In this document: positions 18,203 to 28,028 of the stretch, piece by piece
How the letters are laid out: each line of letters opens with the position of its first letter
Position numbering within the stretch: the stretch's first letter is position 1
Notes under the pieces: generated by a model
Database searches by the model: none
What the model was told of the DNA's origin: nothing
Seen by the model: only the letters and a program-made list of their open reading frames with translations
Assembly: GCF_001278035.1 (NCBI RefSeq)
Contig: NZ_CP009452.1
Span: 2,823,501 to 2,887,500, forward strand
From: Sphingopyxis sp. 113P3
GTDB lineage: Bacteria; Pseudomonadota; Alphaproteobacteria; Sphingomonadales; Sphingomonadaceae
DNA: 64,000 bases
Reading direction: 5' to 3'
Translations under genes and position numbers: made by a program

Positions 18203-19876
18203 CTATTTTCCGCTCACCATTTCCAGATACTCCTCTTTTTGGAGCGCGATGGGAACGTTGCCGTTCTGCCAGAGATAATCGTGAAAGCGCTTGAGATCGA
18301 ACGTCTCGCCCTCGCGCACGCGGGCCTCGGCAAGGAATTCCGCGGTCTGCATCTTGCCAATCTGGTAACTGATCGCCTGCCCCGGCGATGCCGCGAAGAA
18401 GACCGCCTCCTCCTCTGCCGTCGCGCGGTCCATCGGCACCATCTTTTCCAAATAGTCGGCCGCCTCGGAGATACTGAACTCGCCGAGTGCGAGCTTGACG
18501 TCCACTTCGACGCGCAGCGCGCGCAGCCGCGCGAAATTATAGATGATCTCGCGCGTCTTGGGCGCGTCGGCCCACAGTCCCGCCTGCAACATCATTTCTT
18601 CGGCGTAGAAACCCGTGCCCTCGTTCGCTCCGCTGTCGTAATAATGGCGGCGTAGCGGGTTCGAATGTTTCCAGCCGAGCGTGAGCTGGAAGAAATGCCC
18701 CGGCACGCCCTCGTGGACGATGATTGGCCGGGGGTCCCGGGCGATCGAGAGGTTGAAATAACCGAGCTTCGGCGACGGTTCTGGAAGGTAGACCGTCGCA
18801 TCCTGTCCAACTCGAGCCTGGCTGGTCAGGTCGAAGGTGCGCCCGAGCCAGGCGATCGGTGCGAGATAGGCGGGGAACGGCTGCGCCTTGTAATGCCCCG
18901 CCCACTCGGGGACGGTCAGCAGATTCTTCTCCCGCAGGAAGTCGCGCACCTTGAGCTCATCGGCGTTGAGCTTTGCAGTCACCCGATCGATCGAGCTGCC
19001 GATCGGCAAGTCGGCGACGCCTGCATTCCGGCTGCGCTCAAGCTCTTCGAACAACACGGAACGCGCCCATTCCTGCCGTCCCATCACGAGCAGATCTTCC
19101 GGCGAATAAGGATAGAGCGCTACGCTGCTGAGGAAATAGCGGTAGGAATCGCGCCCTACCGCAGTGGTTTCGGAAAGCCCCGCGCGCTTCCCTTTCAAAA
19201 AGGTGCCGAAGTCGGCAAACGCTGCGACTGCCTTGTCTCTCGCAGCCTTCAATCGTTCCCGCTGCGCGGGGCTCGCGTGCGGATCGATTCCTGCGACCAT
19301 GCCGTCGAGGCTGGCGGGCACCTCCGCCATTTGATGGAGCGCTGCGTCGACGAAGGGGCCGCGCATGTCGGTGAGGTTGGCCCTGCCCGCCGCGAGGATC
19401 GCGGGTGCGTTGCCGAGCAGCCGGATCACATCATCGATCCGTGCGCGTTCAAGCGGCGGTGGCGGCAGCAACACCTCGAAAATCGGGTTCAGCGCCTGTG
19501 CGACATAGAAATGCGGTTGCCGGCGCCAGGCGGCGACATGGTCGAGCTCCCAGCGCACGCGCGACAGCGCTGACCCCACAAGACGGTAATCGACCCTCTC
19601 TTCGGCAGTTCGCGGCTTGCCCGCCAGCGCCTTCCATTCCACTTCGAACGCCGCGAGCCGCTTCTGCTGTGCCGCGACTGCCGCGGGCGACCAGTCGGGT
19701 GTCCAGCGCTGCGGCCGGACGATGCGCGGAATATCGTCGCTCGTTGCGGGCTGCGTCTCTGCACGCCACGCCCAGAATTCGGCGCCGAGCCGCTGAACTT
19801 CGGCTTGCGCGGCCGCATTTGGCGCCGACAGGAGGGCAGCACCGCCGACCAGCACTGAGATCGCCCGGCGCAGCAT
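18203..19876 (-). CDS. DUF885 family secreted protein (putative metallopeptidase), copy 2
   Basis: The 557-residue protein has a signal peptide (LRRAISVLVGGAALLSAPNAAAQA). The complete DUF885 motif is IIVHEGVPGHFFQLTLGWKH near residue 387, followed by NEGTGFYAEEMMLQAGLW. The HExxPGH motif is intact, so metal-dependent peptidase activity is plausible. Its ATG lies one base after the stop of the S9 peptidase gene, so the two are translationally coupled and likely act on the same exported substrate. Confidence 0.87.
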   Translation of the reverse strand: MLRRAISVLVGGAALLSAPNAAAQAEVQRLGAEFWAWRAETQPATSDDIPRIVRPQRWTPDWSPAAVAAQQKRLAAFEVEWKALAGKPRTAEERVDYRLVGSALSRVRWELDHVAAWRRQPHFYVAQALNPIFEVLLPPPPLERARIDDVIRLLGNAPAILAAGRANLTDMRGPFVDAALHQMAEVPASLDGMVAGIDPHASPAQRERLKAARDKAVAAFADFGTFLKGKRAGLSETTAVGRDSYRYFLSSVALYPYSPEDLLVMGRQEWARSVLFEELERSRNAGVADLPIGSSIDRVTAKLNADELKVRDFLREKNLLTVPEWAGHYKAQPFPAYLAPIAWLGRTFDLTSQARVGQDATVYLPEPSPKLGYFNLSIARDPRPIIVHEGVPGHFFQLTLGWKHSNPLRRHYYDSGANEGTGFYAEEMMLQAGLWADAPKTREIIYNFARLRALRVEVDVKLALGEFSISEAADYLEKMVPMDRATAEEEAVFFAASPGQAISYQIGKMQTAEFLAEARVREGETFDLKRFHDYLWQNGNVPIALQKEEYLEMVSGK

Positions 19877-19877
19877 T

Positions 19878-22106
19878 CTATTCCCGGTTCTTCACATGGC
19901 GGTCCAAGAAATCGACCATTTTCTTGAACGCGAAGCGAGCTTGCGGAAGATTGTCGCTTGCCCAGGCGTGATTACCGCCCGGCAGCGTTACCAGTTCGAA
20001 CATCTGCTCGCGCTGGATCATCTGCTCGGCAAGCGCGATCGTGTCCGAATAGAGCACCACAGGATCGCGCGTCCCGTGGATGATCATCAAGGGATCCCTG
20101 ATCCCCTTCGCCTGGTAGAGCGCCGACTGCGCCTCGTAGCGCGCGGGCATGTCGGCGCCCTCGGGCGGCCCCATGATCCACATCTGCGACGGGTAGGCGT
20201 GCCACACGTTCGTCGCCGGCGCACCCGCGATCCCGGCGGCATAGACGCCCGGCTTCTTCGACAATGACATGATCGTCATCAGCCCGCCATAGCTCGACCC
20301 CCAGATGCCGATACGCTTCGGGTCGGCGTAACCCTTGGCGACCAGGTAGCGCACCCCGCTCTCGAGGTCGTTGATGTCGGTTTCACCATAGCTGTGATAT
20401 TGCGTCTGGTTGTGATCGCGGCCCTGCCCCCACGATCCTCGCACATTGACGTTGAGCACAATATAGCCCTGCGCGACGAAATATTGGTCGATCCCCCACG
20501 TCGGGTGTGCGCGCCGCCCGCCCCATTGGTTGCGCACGGCATCTGAATAGACCGACCCGACGATGACCGGATAACGTTTGGAAGGATCGTAATTGGCCGG
20601 CAGGCTGATACGCGCGAGGAGATTTGTCCCGTCGACATGGCTCGGGAATTCGGCGTATCCGATATCCGCCCACGTCTGCTGATAGAATTCAGGCTGGGGC
20701 GACTTGGTCACCTGCGTTGCCCGCCCCGGCTTCGTCGTATCGACTAGATAAAGTTCGGGCGGGGTCGTGTCGTTGCTGTACCAGTCAGCGACGTGCCGGA
20801 AATCAGGTGAAAAGACAGGCTGGTGCGTGCCGGCCGCCGCGCCGCTGATCCGCTGAATATTTCCGCCTGCAACCGGTACACGGTAGATTTGGCGGTCAGC
20901 AAGGCGGGACTCGTTCGCGGTGAAATAGAGCTGGCCAGCCTTGCGATCGACCGTGAAGCTTTCGACCTCCCACTTGCCGCTCGTAATCTGGCGGGGCGTT
21001 CCGCCTGCCGCGCGCTGGTGATAGAGGTGCAGCCAGCCGTCCCGATCGGTCAGGATGATCAGGCCGTCGTCACCCGGCGCCCACGCGACTTGCCAGTCGG
21101 GACGCAGATGCTTGGGTTCGCGGAGCTGGTAGAAGGTCTCGCGCGCACCGCTTGCCACGTCATAGACGTAGATTGTGTGCTCCTTGGCCTCCATGTCGGA
21201 TCCGCTAACGAAGAGGCGCTTGCCATCGCTCGAAATGCCGTAATCCCACACGTGATGCTTTGCATCGGGGCGTTCGTAAAAGCGCGTTTCGCCCGACGCC
21301 AGCGTCACGACGCCGATCGTCGTCCTGGTCGTCTCGTCGCCCGGAAATGGCCGGATCACGCGGTTGTTCTGCAGTTCACCCTTGGCATAGTAGAAGATAT
21401 CGCGCTCGGGCGTGGCACGATCGTCGGACTGCTTGAAGGCGATCGCCTTGGCATCCGCGGCCCATTGGAAATCCTCGATATAAACCTTGGGGTCCTCGTC
21501 ACCTGCAACCCGGCGCGCAGCGTTGGGCGCCTTTGCCCCAATATCACGCACCCAAAGCACCCCGCCCAGCGTCACCCGGTTTCGGGGGTCAACCGGGTTG
21601 CCCGAGATGAAGGCGAGCCGGGTCCCGTCGGGCGACACCGCAAGCTTGCGGATCGCCTGCTTGTCGGTCTCGACCTTCGCGATCGTTCCGTTCGCCTCGC
21701 GGATATGAAGTTGGCCACCGAGAGTGAAGGCGATGCGCCCCTTGTCGAGTGCGACCGCCTGGGTGATCCCCTTCGCCTCGGCCTCGGGCTTGCTGTCTTC
21801 ACCAAGCCGCGTCAGGCGAACCTTTTTTCCGGTCTTTACCGAATAGGACCAGATGTCGCGGAAGCTGTAGCCTTCGTCGTTCCAGAGGAAGAGCACGGTG
21901 CTGCCGTCGGCCGACCAGGCATAGCCTTCGGGCGTCGTACCGATCAGGCTCTTGTACCGGTAGAGCTCGTCGAGCGACAGCGACGTTCCGGCCGAACTCG
22001 CGGTGCCCCGAACCGGCACGGGCCGATCCTGCGCAACCGCGGCGGGCGATGACAGCGCGAGCGCCAGCACGGTGCCGGCCATTCCCAACAGACCCAGTTT
22101 GTTCAT
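19878..22106 (-). CDS. S9 family peptidase (prolyl oligopeptidase/DPP4-like), secreted
   Basis: The 742-residue serine peptidase has a signal peptide (LGLLGMAGTVLALALSSPAAVAQ). The N-terminal two-thirds is a beta-propeller like the DPPIV N-terminal domain. The C-terminal alpha/beta hydrolase has the nucleophile motif GIWGSSYGGLMT near Ser604, the Asp in IHGTRDPVVLY near 679 and the His in GGNHAWASDN near 712. Family members cut after Pro or Ala or release N-terminal dipeptides. It is placed directly after the TonB receptor gene, which suggests the receptor imports its substrate. Confidence 0.92.
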   Translation of the reverse strand: MNKLGLLGMAGTVLALALSSPAAVAQDRPVPVRGTASSAGTSLSLDELYRYKSLIGTTPEGYAWSADGSTVLFLWNDEGYSFRDIWSYSVKTGKKVRLTRLGEDSKPEAEAKGITQAVALDKGRIAFTLGGQLHIREANGTIAKVETDKQAIRKLAVSPDGTRLAFISGNPVDPRNRVTLGGVLWVRDIGAKAPNAARRVAGDEDPKVYIEDFQWAADAKAIAFKQSDDRATPERDIFYYAKGELQNNRVIRPFPGDETTRTTIGVVTLASGETRFYERPDAKHHVWDYGISSDGKRLFVSGSDMEAKEHTIYVYDVASGARETFYQLREPKHLRPDWQVAWAPGDDGLIILTDRDGWLHLYHQRAAGGTPRQITSGKWEVESFTVDRKAGQLYFTANESRLADRQIYRVPVAGGNIQRISGAAAGTHQPVFSPDFRHVADWYSNDTTPPELYLVDTTKPGRATQVTKSPQPEFYQQTWADIGYAEFPSHVDGTNLLARISLPANYDPSKRYPVIVGSVYSDAVRNQWGGRRAHPTWGIDQYFVAQGYIVLNVNVRGSWGQGRDHNQTQYHSYGETDINDLESGVRYLVAKGYADPKRIGIWGSSYGGLMTIMSLSKKPGVYAAGIAGAPATNVWHAYPSQMWIMGPPEGADMPARYEAQSALYQAKGIRDPLMIIHGTRDPVVLYSDTIALAEQMIQREQMFELVTLPGGNHAWASDNLPQARFAFKKMVDFLDRHVKNRE

Positions 22107-22193
22107 CGAGGTTTATTCCCAGCTTCACACGACCGCGGACGCGACTGGTTGAGCCGCGACGGAACCTTGCCGCCGCGGCCCCCAGACTTCCAC

Positions 22194-25028
22194 TCAGAAG
22201 TTTGCCCGAAAACCGATCGTGAAACGGCGGCCGATGGCGTCGTAGGTTTCACGTTCATAGAGGTAGAAGGGCGGTTTGCGATCGAACAGATTGTCGACAT
22301 TTGCGAAGAAGCTGAAGTTCTCGCGCACGTCGAGGTTCGCACCGAGGTCGAAGTAATGCACGTCCCCGGTCTCGGGCACGGCGAGCAAGGGAGTCGCCGC
22401 GCCCGAAGCTTTTGCACCCGCGATACGACCGTCCTTCGCGGAGCCGATGAAGCGATGACGGAGCGAAAGCTGGAGCTTTTCCATTTCCCACGTCAGACGC
22501 TGGGTGAAACGCCATTTGGGGCTGGCGGTGCTGCAGCTTCCGCCGCCGATATAGCCGGCACAGTTCACCGGGTTCACGATCGGACTGCCCTGCGAGATCG
22601 CATCGATCAAATAGGTACCCGCGATATAGTAGCTCAGGCTGCCGGATGATCCGAGGCTGTGCCGATAATCGAGCCGGTAGTCGATGCCCGAAGCCTCCAG
22701 CTTCGCGATATTGGCATTGAGTAGCGGCACATCATAGAGCTGGCCGTCCGGCGTCCGGTTCTGCAGCGGCTGGCAGAAGATGTTGTTCAGCGACATGTCG
22801 GCGTTACACGCCGTGATGACCGACTGCAAACCTCCACCGAACGATCCGATCGCGTCGTCGATCTTGATCTTGTAGTAATCAACCGTGAGCTGCAGGTTGG
22901 GAACGAACTCCGGGCGGATAACCGCTCCGACCGACCAGGTATCCGAGGTTTCCTCCCTCAGGTTCGGGTTACCACCGGTGATGGCTCGGATCTGCTGGTT
23001 TTCCTGCTGGAACACGTCGATTACCGATGCAGGGATGCCGAGCGAATTCACGCAGAAATCGCGCTCCTGCTGCGTGCGGTCGGGCCCCGCGTTACAGAAG
23101 TCGACGGCCTGGGGCGCAGTGTTGGTGGCTCCGGAATAGAGCTCGACCACGTTCGGCGCGCGCACCGCACGCTGATAGAGGCCGCGGAACTTGAGACCGC
23201 GGAAAGGCGAATATTCGCCGCCCATCTTATAGGACCAGACCGCACCCGCTGTCGAATAATCCGAAAAGCGCAGTCCCCCCTCGAAGGCCAGCAGTTCCAC
23301 CCCCGGCATGTCTCCAAGGATCGGCACGTAAAGCTCGCCATAGACTTCAGAGACATCGAAAGAGCCCGCCGTCGGGCTGAGGCCGGCCGAGCGCGACAGG
23401 GCCTTGCCCTGGACATAGAGCTGGTCGGGGTCGAAGGACGAGCTTTCCTTGCGATACTCGGCACCGATCGAGATACCGAGATCCCCTGCGGGAAGCGAGA
23501 AGAGCGAACCCGTCAGGCTGGCACCGACCTGTTTCTGCCGGATCGTGGTGATGTTGGTGAGATCCGTATAGATATAGCTCATCATCTCGGGGGTAAGCGA
23601 ATTAAGCCCGAAAGGATTGAGAACCACGCAATTCGGATCGGCGACCGCGCACTTGTAAGGGTCGTTGGGATCGGTCAGGAAGCCGTTGGCAAAATTTTCG
23701 ATCAGGACGCCGCCGCCCTGGACATCGGTAACTTTGGTCTGGCCCTGGTTATAGAAGACTTCCCACTTCAGCCGATCGGTCAGATTACCTTTCAGGCCGA
23801 CGACAAAGCGATAGAAGTCACGCGTCTGGTCGCTGGTACGCGAACCGCCGTCGAGCAGGCGCCGGTTGATATTGACCGGCACGAGGCTGTCGGCGTCCCC
23901 ATCCAGGTTCACGCTCAAGAAGTCGCGCAGCGTCGGATCGAGGTAGGGATTGCGAATATCGAGCTGGAAGCCCGGGATAAATCCTGAGCTGCTCATAGGC
24001 ACGGCGCCGAGCGTCGAGTTGATTTTGCTGTGGACGTACGACCCTTCCCAGAAGGCGGTAACGCCGTCGCTCACGTCATAATGACCGATCACCGACCCCT
24101 GCCAGCGCTGCATCGGCATCTGGAGGTTTGTGTAGGGACGATCGTTGAAACCGTCACTGGCCTGGTAGGCGCGCCACCCCTCATCGGCAAAGAAGATGCC
24201 GGCGGTCCCTATCGTAGTGCCATATGGATCGGTCAGGCCAACGAGCTGAGGGCTGAAAATCGTACCTTGCGGCGTGACGCCGTTGCCCGCCGGCACCAGA
24301 ACCGGCTTCCCATCGACGACGGCATCGGCAAAATACTCGACCGCGTGCTTGCGCGCCGCGCCCTTGACCATCGCGCGATCGTAATAGCTGCCATGAAACA
24401 CGATGTTGCCGCGCCCGTCAGCGAAATTGCCACCGACCGTCAACTCGAGATTGTACCGCTCTGCGTCACCCTTGTCGCTGAGGCCATAGGAGCCGCCGAC
24501 CTCGAAACCTTCGAAATCATCCTTGGTCACGAAGTTGACAACGCCCGCCATGGCGTCCGAACCATATACGGCCGACGCGCCGCCGGTCACGACCTCGACG
24601 CGCGATACGAGCGAGGGTGGAATCATGTTGAGGTCGACGACGCCATCCTGCGACGCCCCGACAACCCGGCGCCCGTTCTGCAACACCAGCGTGCGAACCG
24701 TGCCGAGGTTTCGAAGATTAACCGTTGCCGAACCGTTACCCGCGTTCGATTGTGCGCCGGCCCCCGCCACCGCCTGGGGCAGCGCGTTGAGCAGCTGCTC
24801 GGTCTCGAGGGTTGCGGAATATTTGATTTCGTCCTGACCGATCACATTGACAGGGCTGTTGGATTCAAGGTCAGGCCGCGGGATGCGCGAACCGGTGACG
24901 ACAATCGACCCCTCGTCGTCGGCGAGCGCCTCCTGCGCCATTGCCGACCCCATGACTGCCATTGACAGGAAAAGCGCCGAACCGCCCCTCAATCCCGCCC
25001 GAACAGCTGCTACCCTCTTCAAACCCAT
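22194..25028 (-). CDS. TonB-dependent outer-membrane receptor
   Basis: The 944-residue protein starts at ATG 25028 with GGAG 9-12 bases upstream. It has a signal peptide (ALFLSMAVMGSAMAQ), a TonB-box-like segment (DDEGSIVVTGSRI), a plug domain with LRNLGTVRTLVLQNGRRV and VEVVTGGASAVYGSDAMAGV, and a long beta-barrel ending in YDAIGRRFTIGFRANF with the terminal aromatic residue typical of outer-membrane barrels. The length and motifs resemble the large Sphingomonad receptors for organic substrates rather than simple siderophore receptors. It is the first gene of the minus-strand peptidase/transport operon. The substrate is probably a peptide or conjugate. Confidence 0.93.
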   Translation of the reverse strand: MGLKRVAAVRAGLRGGSALFLSMAVMGSAMAQEALADDEGSIVVTGSRIPRPDLESNSPVNVIGQDEIKYSATLETEQLLNALPQAVAGAGAQSNAGNGSATVNLRNLGTVRTLVLQNGRRVVGASQDGVVDLNMIPPSLVSRVEVVTGGASAVYGSDAMAGVVNFVTKDDFEGFEVGGSYGLSDKGDAERYNLELTVGGNFADGRGNIVFHGSYYDRAMVKGAARKHAVEYFADAVVDGKPVLVPAGNGVTPQGTIFSPQLVGLTDPYGTTIGTAGIFFADEGWRAYQASDGFNDRPYTNLQMPMQRWQGSVIGHYDVSDGVTAFWEGSYVHSKINSTLGAVPMSSSGFIPGFQLDIRNPYLDPTLRDFLSVNLDGDADSLVPVNINRRLLDGGSRTSDQTRDFYRFVVGLKGNLTDRLKWEVFYNQGQTKVTDVQGGGVLIENFANGFLTDPNDPYKCAVADPNCVVLNPFGLNSLTPEMMSYIYTDLTNITTIRQKQVGASLTGSLFSLPAGDLGISIGAEYRKESSSFDPDQLYVQGKALSRSAGLSPTAGSFDVSEVYGELYVPILGDMPGVELLAFEGGLRFSDYSTAGAVWSYKMGGEYSPFRGLKFRGLYQRAVRAPNVVELYSGATNTAPQAVDFCNAGPDRTQQERDFCVNSLGIPASVIDVFQQENQQIRAITGGNPNLREETSDTWSVGAVIRPEFVPNLQLTVDYYKIKIDDAIGSFGGGLQSVITACNADMSLNNIFCQPLQNRTPDGQLYDVPLLNANIAKLEASGIDYRLDYRHSLGSSGSLSYYIAGTYLIDAISQGSPIVNPVNCAGYIGGGSCSTASPKWRFTQRLTWEMEKLQLSLRHRFIGSAKDGRIAGAKASGAATPLLAVPETGDVHYFDLGANLDVRENFSFFANVDNLFDRKPPFYLYERETYDAIGRRFTIGFRANF

Positions 25029-25488
25029 GATCGTCACTCCCTGAAACTGGAACGCCCGCCTGCGCTGCTCACGATCGCTGACGTTTGCCGCCATCCATTC
25101 CCGTGAACAGTTGCGTGATTTTGAGCATATTGGCGCGAGGCAGTCAATTCCATGGCGCGAAAAAATGTGAAATGTATCATTTCAGACGTGTGACCGCGCT
25201 TTGAGCCCTGCGCCTCGATTGGCAATGAAGCGGCAAATTTCAAATATAACTGACTGTATTGAAATGGTTATTTCTCATAGCCGATTCAAGAAACACATCC
25301 TCTTCCGGAAGAGACGCTCACGCGCGATCGGGACGACTGCTGCCCCGTCCGGCCGCTTGTCGGATGTAATATCGACACTTGACCAAGGGCGCCCGCTATA
25401 ACATCATGACCAAAATCACGCGTTTTTTGGTTTAATAATCGCGCGGTGAGTCGGCGAGCCGCCGGCGGCAACATAGGAGACCTTATCG
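25029..25488. other. divergent promoter region of TonB receptor and DUF885 copy 3
   Basis: This 460-base AT-richer stretch contains no gene. It holds a perfect dyad at 25168-25184 and a second inverted repeat, ATTTCAA (25237-25243) with TTGAAAT (25259-25265). AGGAG before 25489 is the ribosome site of DUF885 copy 3. Confidence 0.5.
25168..25184. promoter_or_regulatory. candidate operator dyad upstream of the TonB receptor
   Basis: TGAAATG-TAT-CATTTCA is a perfect 7-bp inverted repeat with a 3-base centre, 140 bases before the receptor start. A TTGAAAT/ATTTCAA pair 53 bases further on reuses the same half-site. This suggests a dimeric repressor or activator that couples the two divergent genes. 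The regulator is not identified. Confidence 0.45.
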
Positions 25489-27192
25489 ATGAGCAAGGCA
25501 TTCGTCGTGGCGATCACCGCCCTGATCGCGGGCACTACCAGCCTTACCCCGTTCGCGGCGGCCCGCGCGACGGAGCAGGTCTCGCTTCTGCAGGCTACGC
25601 CGCCCGATGGCCAGGGCAGCTACGAGGAGTTGGTCACGCTGTTTACCGCCTTTAATGAGTGGAAAACACCAAAGGCGATCGACGGCATAGTCAACTATAG
25701 CCCCGCCGCCGTCGAAAAGCGCCGTGCCGAACTTAAGGCCTTCCAGGCGAAACTAGCCGATTTCGCGGTCGCGCGCTGGGATCGACACAAGCAGGTCGAC
25801 TACCTGGCCGTCCGCGCACAAATGGACCTTGCCGACTTTACACTGAATGTCACCAAGCCCTGGGCACGCGATCCGGGCATGTATGTCGACGAGCTTCAAC
25901 GACTTGCCTACACTGACGTGCCGCTCAAGGGGGAGGCCCTTAAATCCTTCCGTGCTCGGCTGCGGACAATCCCGGGCTATCTCGCTCAGGCCCGCATCAA
26001 CCTCGACTCGGTTGCCGCCGACTATGCCGATCTCGCAATCCACAGCCTGTCGCACGGCGACGGCGTCGGCCACGGCATGCCCTACCGCCCCGTCGAACCT
26101 GAAGGCTTGATCGGCTGGTTCGCCGACCTGCACGCACGCGCCGCGAAGCAGCAGCCCGCGTTGGTGCCGGATATCGAGGCTGCGGAGCAGGCTATCATCA
26201 GCTTCCGCGACTGGCTGGTCAGCGCGCGCCCCGCCATGACCGCGCCCGCCGGTGTCGGCAAGGCTGCCTATGACTGGTTCCTGACCAACGTCCGGCTAAT
26301 GCCTTATGACTCTGACGAGATTGTCACGCTCGCCGAGCGCGAGCTCGCGAGGCACTGGGCGAATTACACGACCGAGCGCCACCGCAACCGCAATCTGCCC
26401 GAACTCGAACTGCCCGGATCGGCTGAGGAGTATGAAGCGCAACTCGCCGGCACGGACGCCAAGATCCGCAAATGGTTGAGCGATGAAGAGATCATCACCA
26501 TTCCAGACTATATTCCAGCGACCTACCAGGAAGTCGGCTTCAACGCGCCTTGGATTGTCCGCCCGAACGGACCGATGTTCTGGGAACAGGTCCAGTTCCG
26601 CGACGCCTCGCCCGACCATCTTCACGCGACTTTCCCCGGCCACCGGTTCGACGGTATGACCGGCAAGCGGGTTTCGCACCCGATCCGCCGCCATATCAGT
26701 GACAGCGGCCGGACCGAAGGCTGGGGCTTCTACCTGGAGGAAAGCGCGCTCCAGCTGGGGCTGTTCGACGACCGTCCGCGCACGCGCGAGCTCATCTACA
26801 TCTTCGGACTCTTCCGCGCTGCCCGTACGATCGGCGACGTCAAGATGCAGCGCAACGAGATGACCGTCGATGAGACCATGAACTTCTGGAAGGAGTGGAC
26901 CCCCTATCTCGATGACAATGTCGCGCGCGTTGACGCGGGCATCTATATCCGGCGCCCGCCCGGTTACGGCATGACCTACACGATTGGAGCGATGCAGCTT
27001 CAAAAGCTGCTCGTAGATCGCAAGCGCCAGCTCGGCGACAAATTCTCGATCAAGGACTACCACGACTATCTTATGAACACCGGCCGCCTGCCGGTATCTC
27101 TGCTGCGCTATGACCTCACCGGCTACGACGACGAAATCAAAAAGCTATGGCGCCACCAGCCGCTGTCCACAGTAATCAGTCACAAACCCTAG
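25489..27192 (+). CDS. DUF885 family secreted protein, copy 3, with altered HExxPGH motif
   Basis: The 567-residue protein has a signal peptide (SKAFVVAITALIAGTTSLTPFAAARA). It aligns by pattern with the other two DUF885 proteins: RTIPGYLAQARINLDS early, then TEGWGFYLEESALQLGLF late. However the motif near residue 379 reads HATFPGHRFDG instead of HExxPGH, so the glutamate expected to activate water is Ala. It may be a non-peptidase, a binding protein or an enzyme with another mechanism. It is transcribed away from the TonB receptor and shares its promoter region. AGGAG 9 bases upstream supports ATG 25489. Confidence 0.82.
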   Translation: MSKAFVVAITALIAGTTSLTPFAAARATEQVSLLQATPPDGQGSYEELVTLFTAFNEWKTPKAIDGIVNYSPAAVEKRRAELKAFQAKLADFAVARWDRHKQVDYLAVRAQMDLADFTLNVTKPWARDPGMYVDELQRLAYTDVPLKGEALKSFRARLRTIPGYLAQARINLDSVAADYADLAIHSLSHGDGVGHGMPYRPVEPEGLIGWFADLHARAAKQQPALVPDIEAAEQAIISFRDWLVSARPAMTAPAGVGKAAYDWFLTNVRLMPYDSDEIVTLAERELARHWANYTTERHRNRNLPELELPGSAEEYEAQLAGTDAKIRKWLSDEEIITIPDYIPATYQEVGFNAPWIVRPNGPMFWEQVQFRDASPDHLHATFPGHRFDGMTGKRVSHPIRRHISDSGRTEGWGFYLEESALQLGLFDDRPRTRELIYIFGLFRAARTIGDVKMQRNEMTVDETMNFWKEWTPYLDDNVARVDAGIYIRRPPGYGMTYTIGAMQLQKLLVDRKRQLGDKFSIKDYHDYLMNTGRLPVSLLRYDLTGYDDEIKKLWRHQPLSTVISHKP

Positions 27193-27389
27193 CGAACCGA
27201 TGAGCAGCGCGAAGTGCCGCCGTCATCGCCGGGTATCGGCCTTGCGCGCAATAGCTTAGCCGCTAGCGCCGGCGCGGAGACTGCCGGCGCAGCCGCAATT
27301 CTCTGGGCCTTCGTCAAGGCGAGTTCCAGGTATCCACCTGGGGCTCGCCGCGACCGACTGACCGGCCCCCACCGAGTGGTCCGAGCGGA

Positions 27390-27690
27390 TTGTTAGTGCA
27401 TTGACGCCTCCATCGCCAGTGTTGGCCGTAGGTGGGCGGCGCGCATTTGAGCATATGCGCGGCGAGAGCTTCGGTAGTCATCGTGCCACCGCCGATCTCG
27501 GCAATGATCCATTCGAACAGCGCTTCCAGTCCCAGCCGGAAGGACTGGCGCATCTGCACGCGCTTCCAGTGCAGTGCAGGCTCTGCGATTTTTTCATCTT
27601 CCAGTTCGAGCATCGCCTGGCGGAGTTCGCCTTCGCCTTCATTCTGCTCGCCCTGATTATCGGCAGCGCGCGTAAGGAGCTCGAAGCCGC
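27390..27690 (-). pseudogene. possible remnant of an unrecognised gene
   Basis: One minus-strand frame here reads like protein (ELRQAMLELEDEKI, then HWKRVQMRQSFRLGLEALFE), with helical, charged composition unlike random GC-rich translation. I do not recognise the family. Upstream it loses its pattern and downstream it degenerates, so it is probably a fragment. It lies next to the phospholipase-D-like fragment and may be part of the same lost system. Confidence 0.3.
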
Positions 27691-27769
27691 CGCGTCTTTT
27701 GGTCGGCGCCCGGGCGCCTATCAATCGCTCGCGCATGGCGCGTTTTGGCATGCACATGATCGAGGCATT

Positions 27770-28028
27770 CGAGATTGGCCGACCACCCGCCGAAGGTGAG
27801 ATTGCCGGACCCCACGGTCGCGTGAGTCGCGTCATCGGCCTCCAAGACCATCAGCTTGGGATGAAAGCAGCCGCCGCGGACGGCTACGGGGTGGACAGCA
27901 TATTCGCGGCCAATGCGAACTGCGCCGCGTTCTTTGAGCGCCATGCGGTAGCCGAGCGGATCGGTCAGGATCGTAATGTCCGAAACGCCCTCGCGCGGTG
28001 GGAACCAAATTATTGAGTCCCTCCTTTA
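27770..28028 (-). pseudogene. phospholipase-D-like domain fragment
   Basis: One minus-strand frame gives WFPPREGVSDITILTDPLGY, then HPVAVRGGCFHPKLMVLE and ATVGSGNLTFGGWSANLECLDH. CFHPKL followed by GSGNLTFGG is the HxK(x)nGSGNLT signature of phospholipase-D-family proteins tied to helicases and restriction or defence genes. There is no start codon (the frame opens after a stop at about 28028) and the pattern collapses after about 27770, so both ends are missing. It is a remnant of a defence- or mobility-type gene. Confidence 0.55.
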
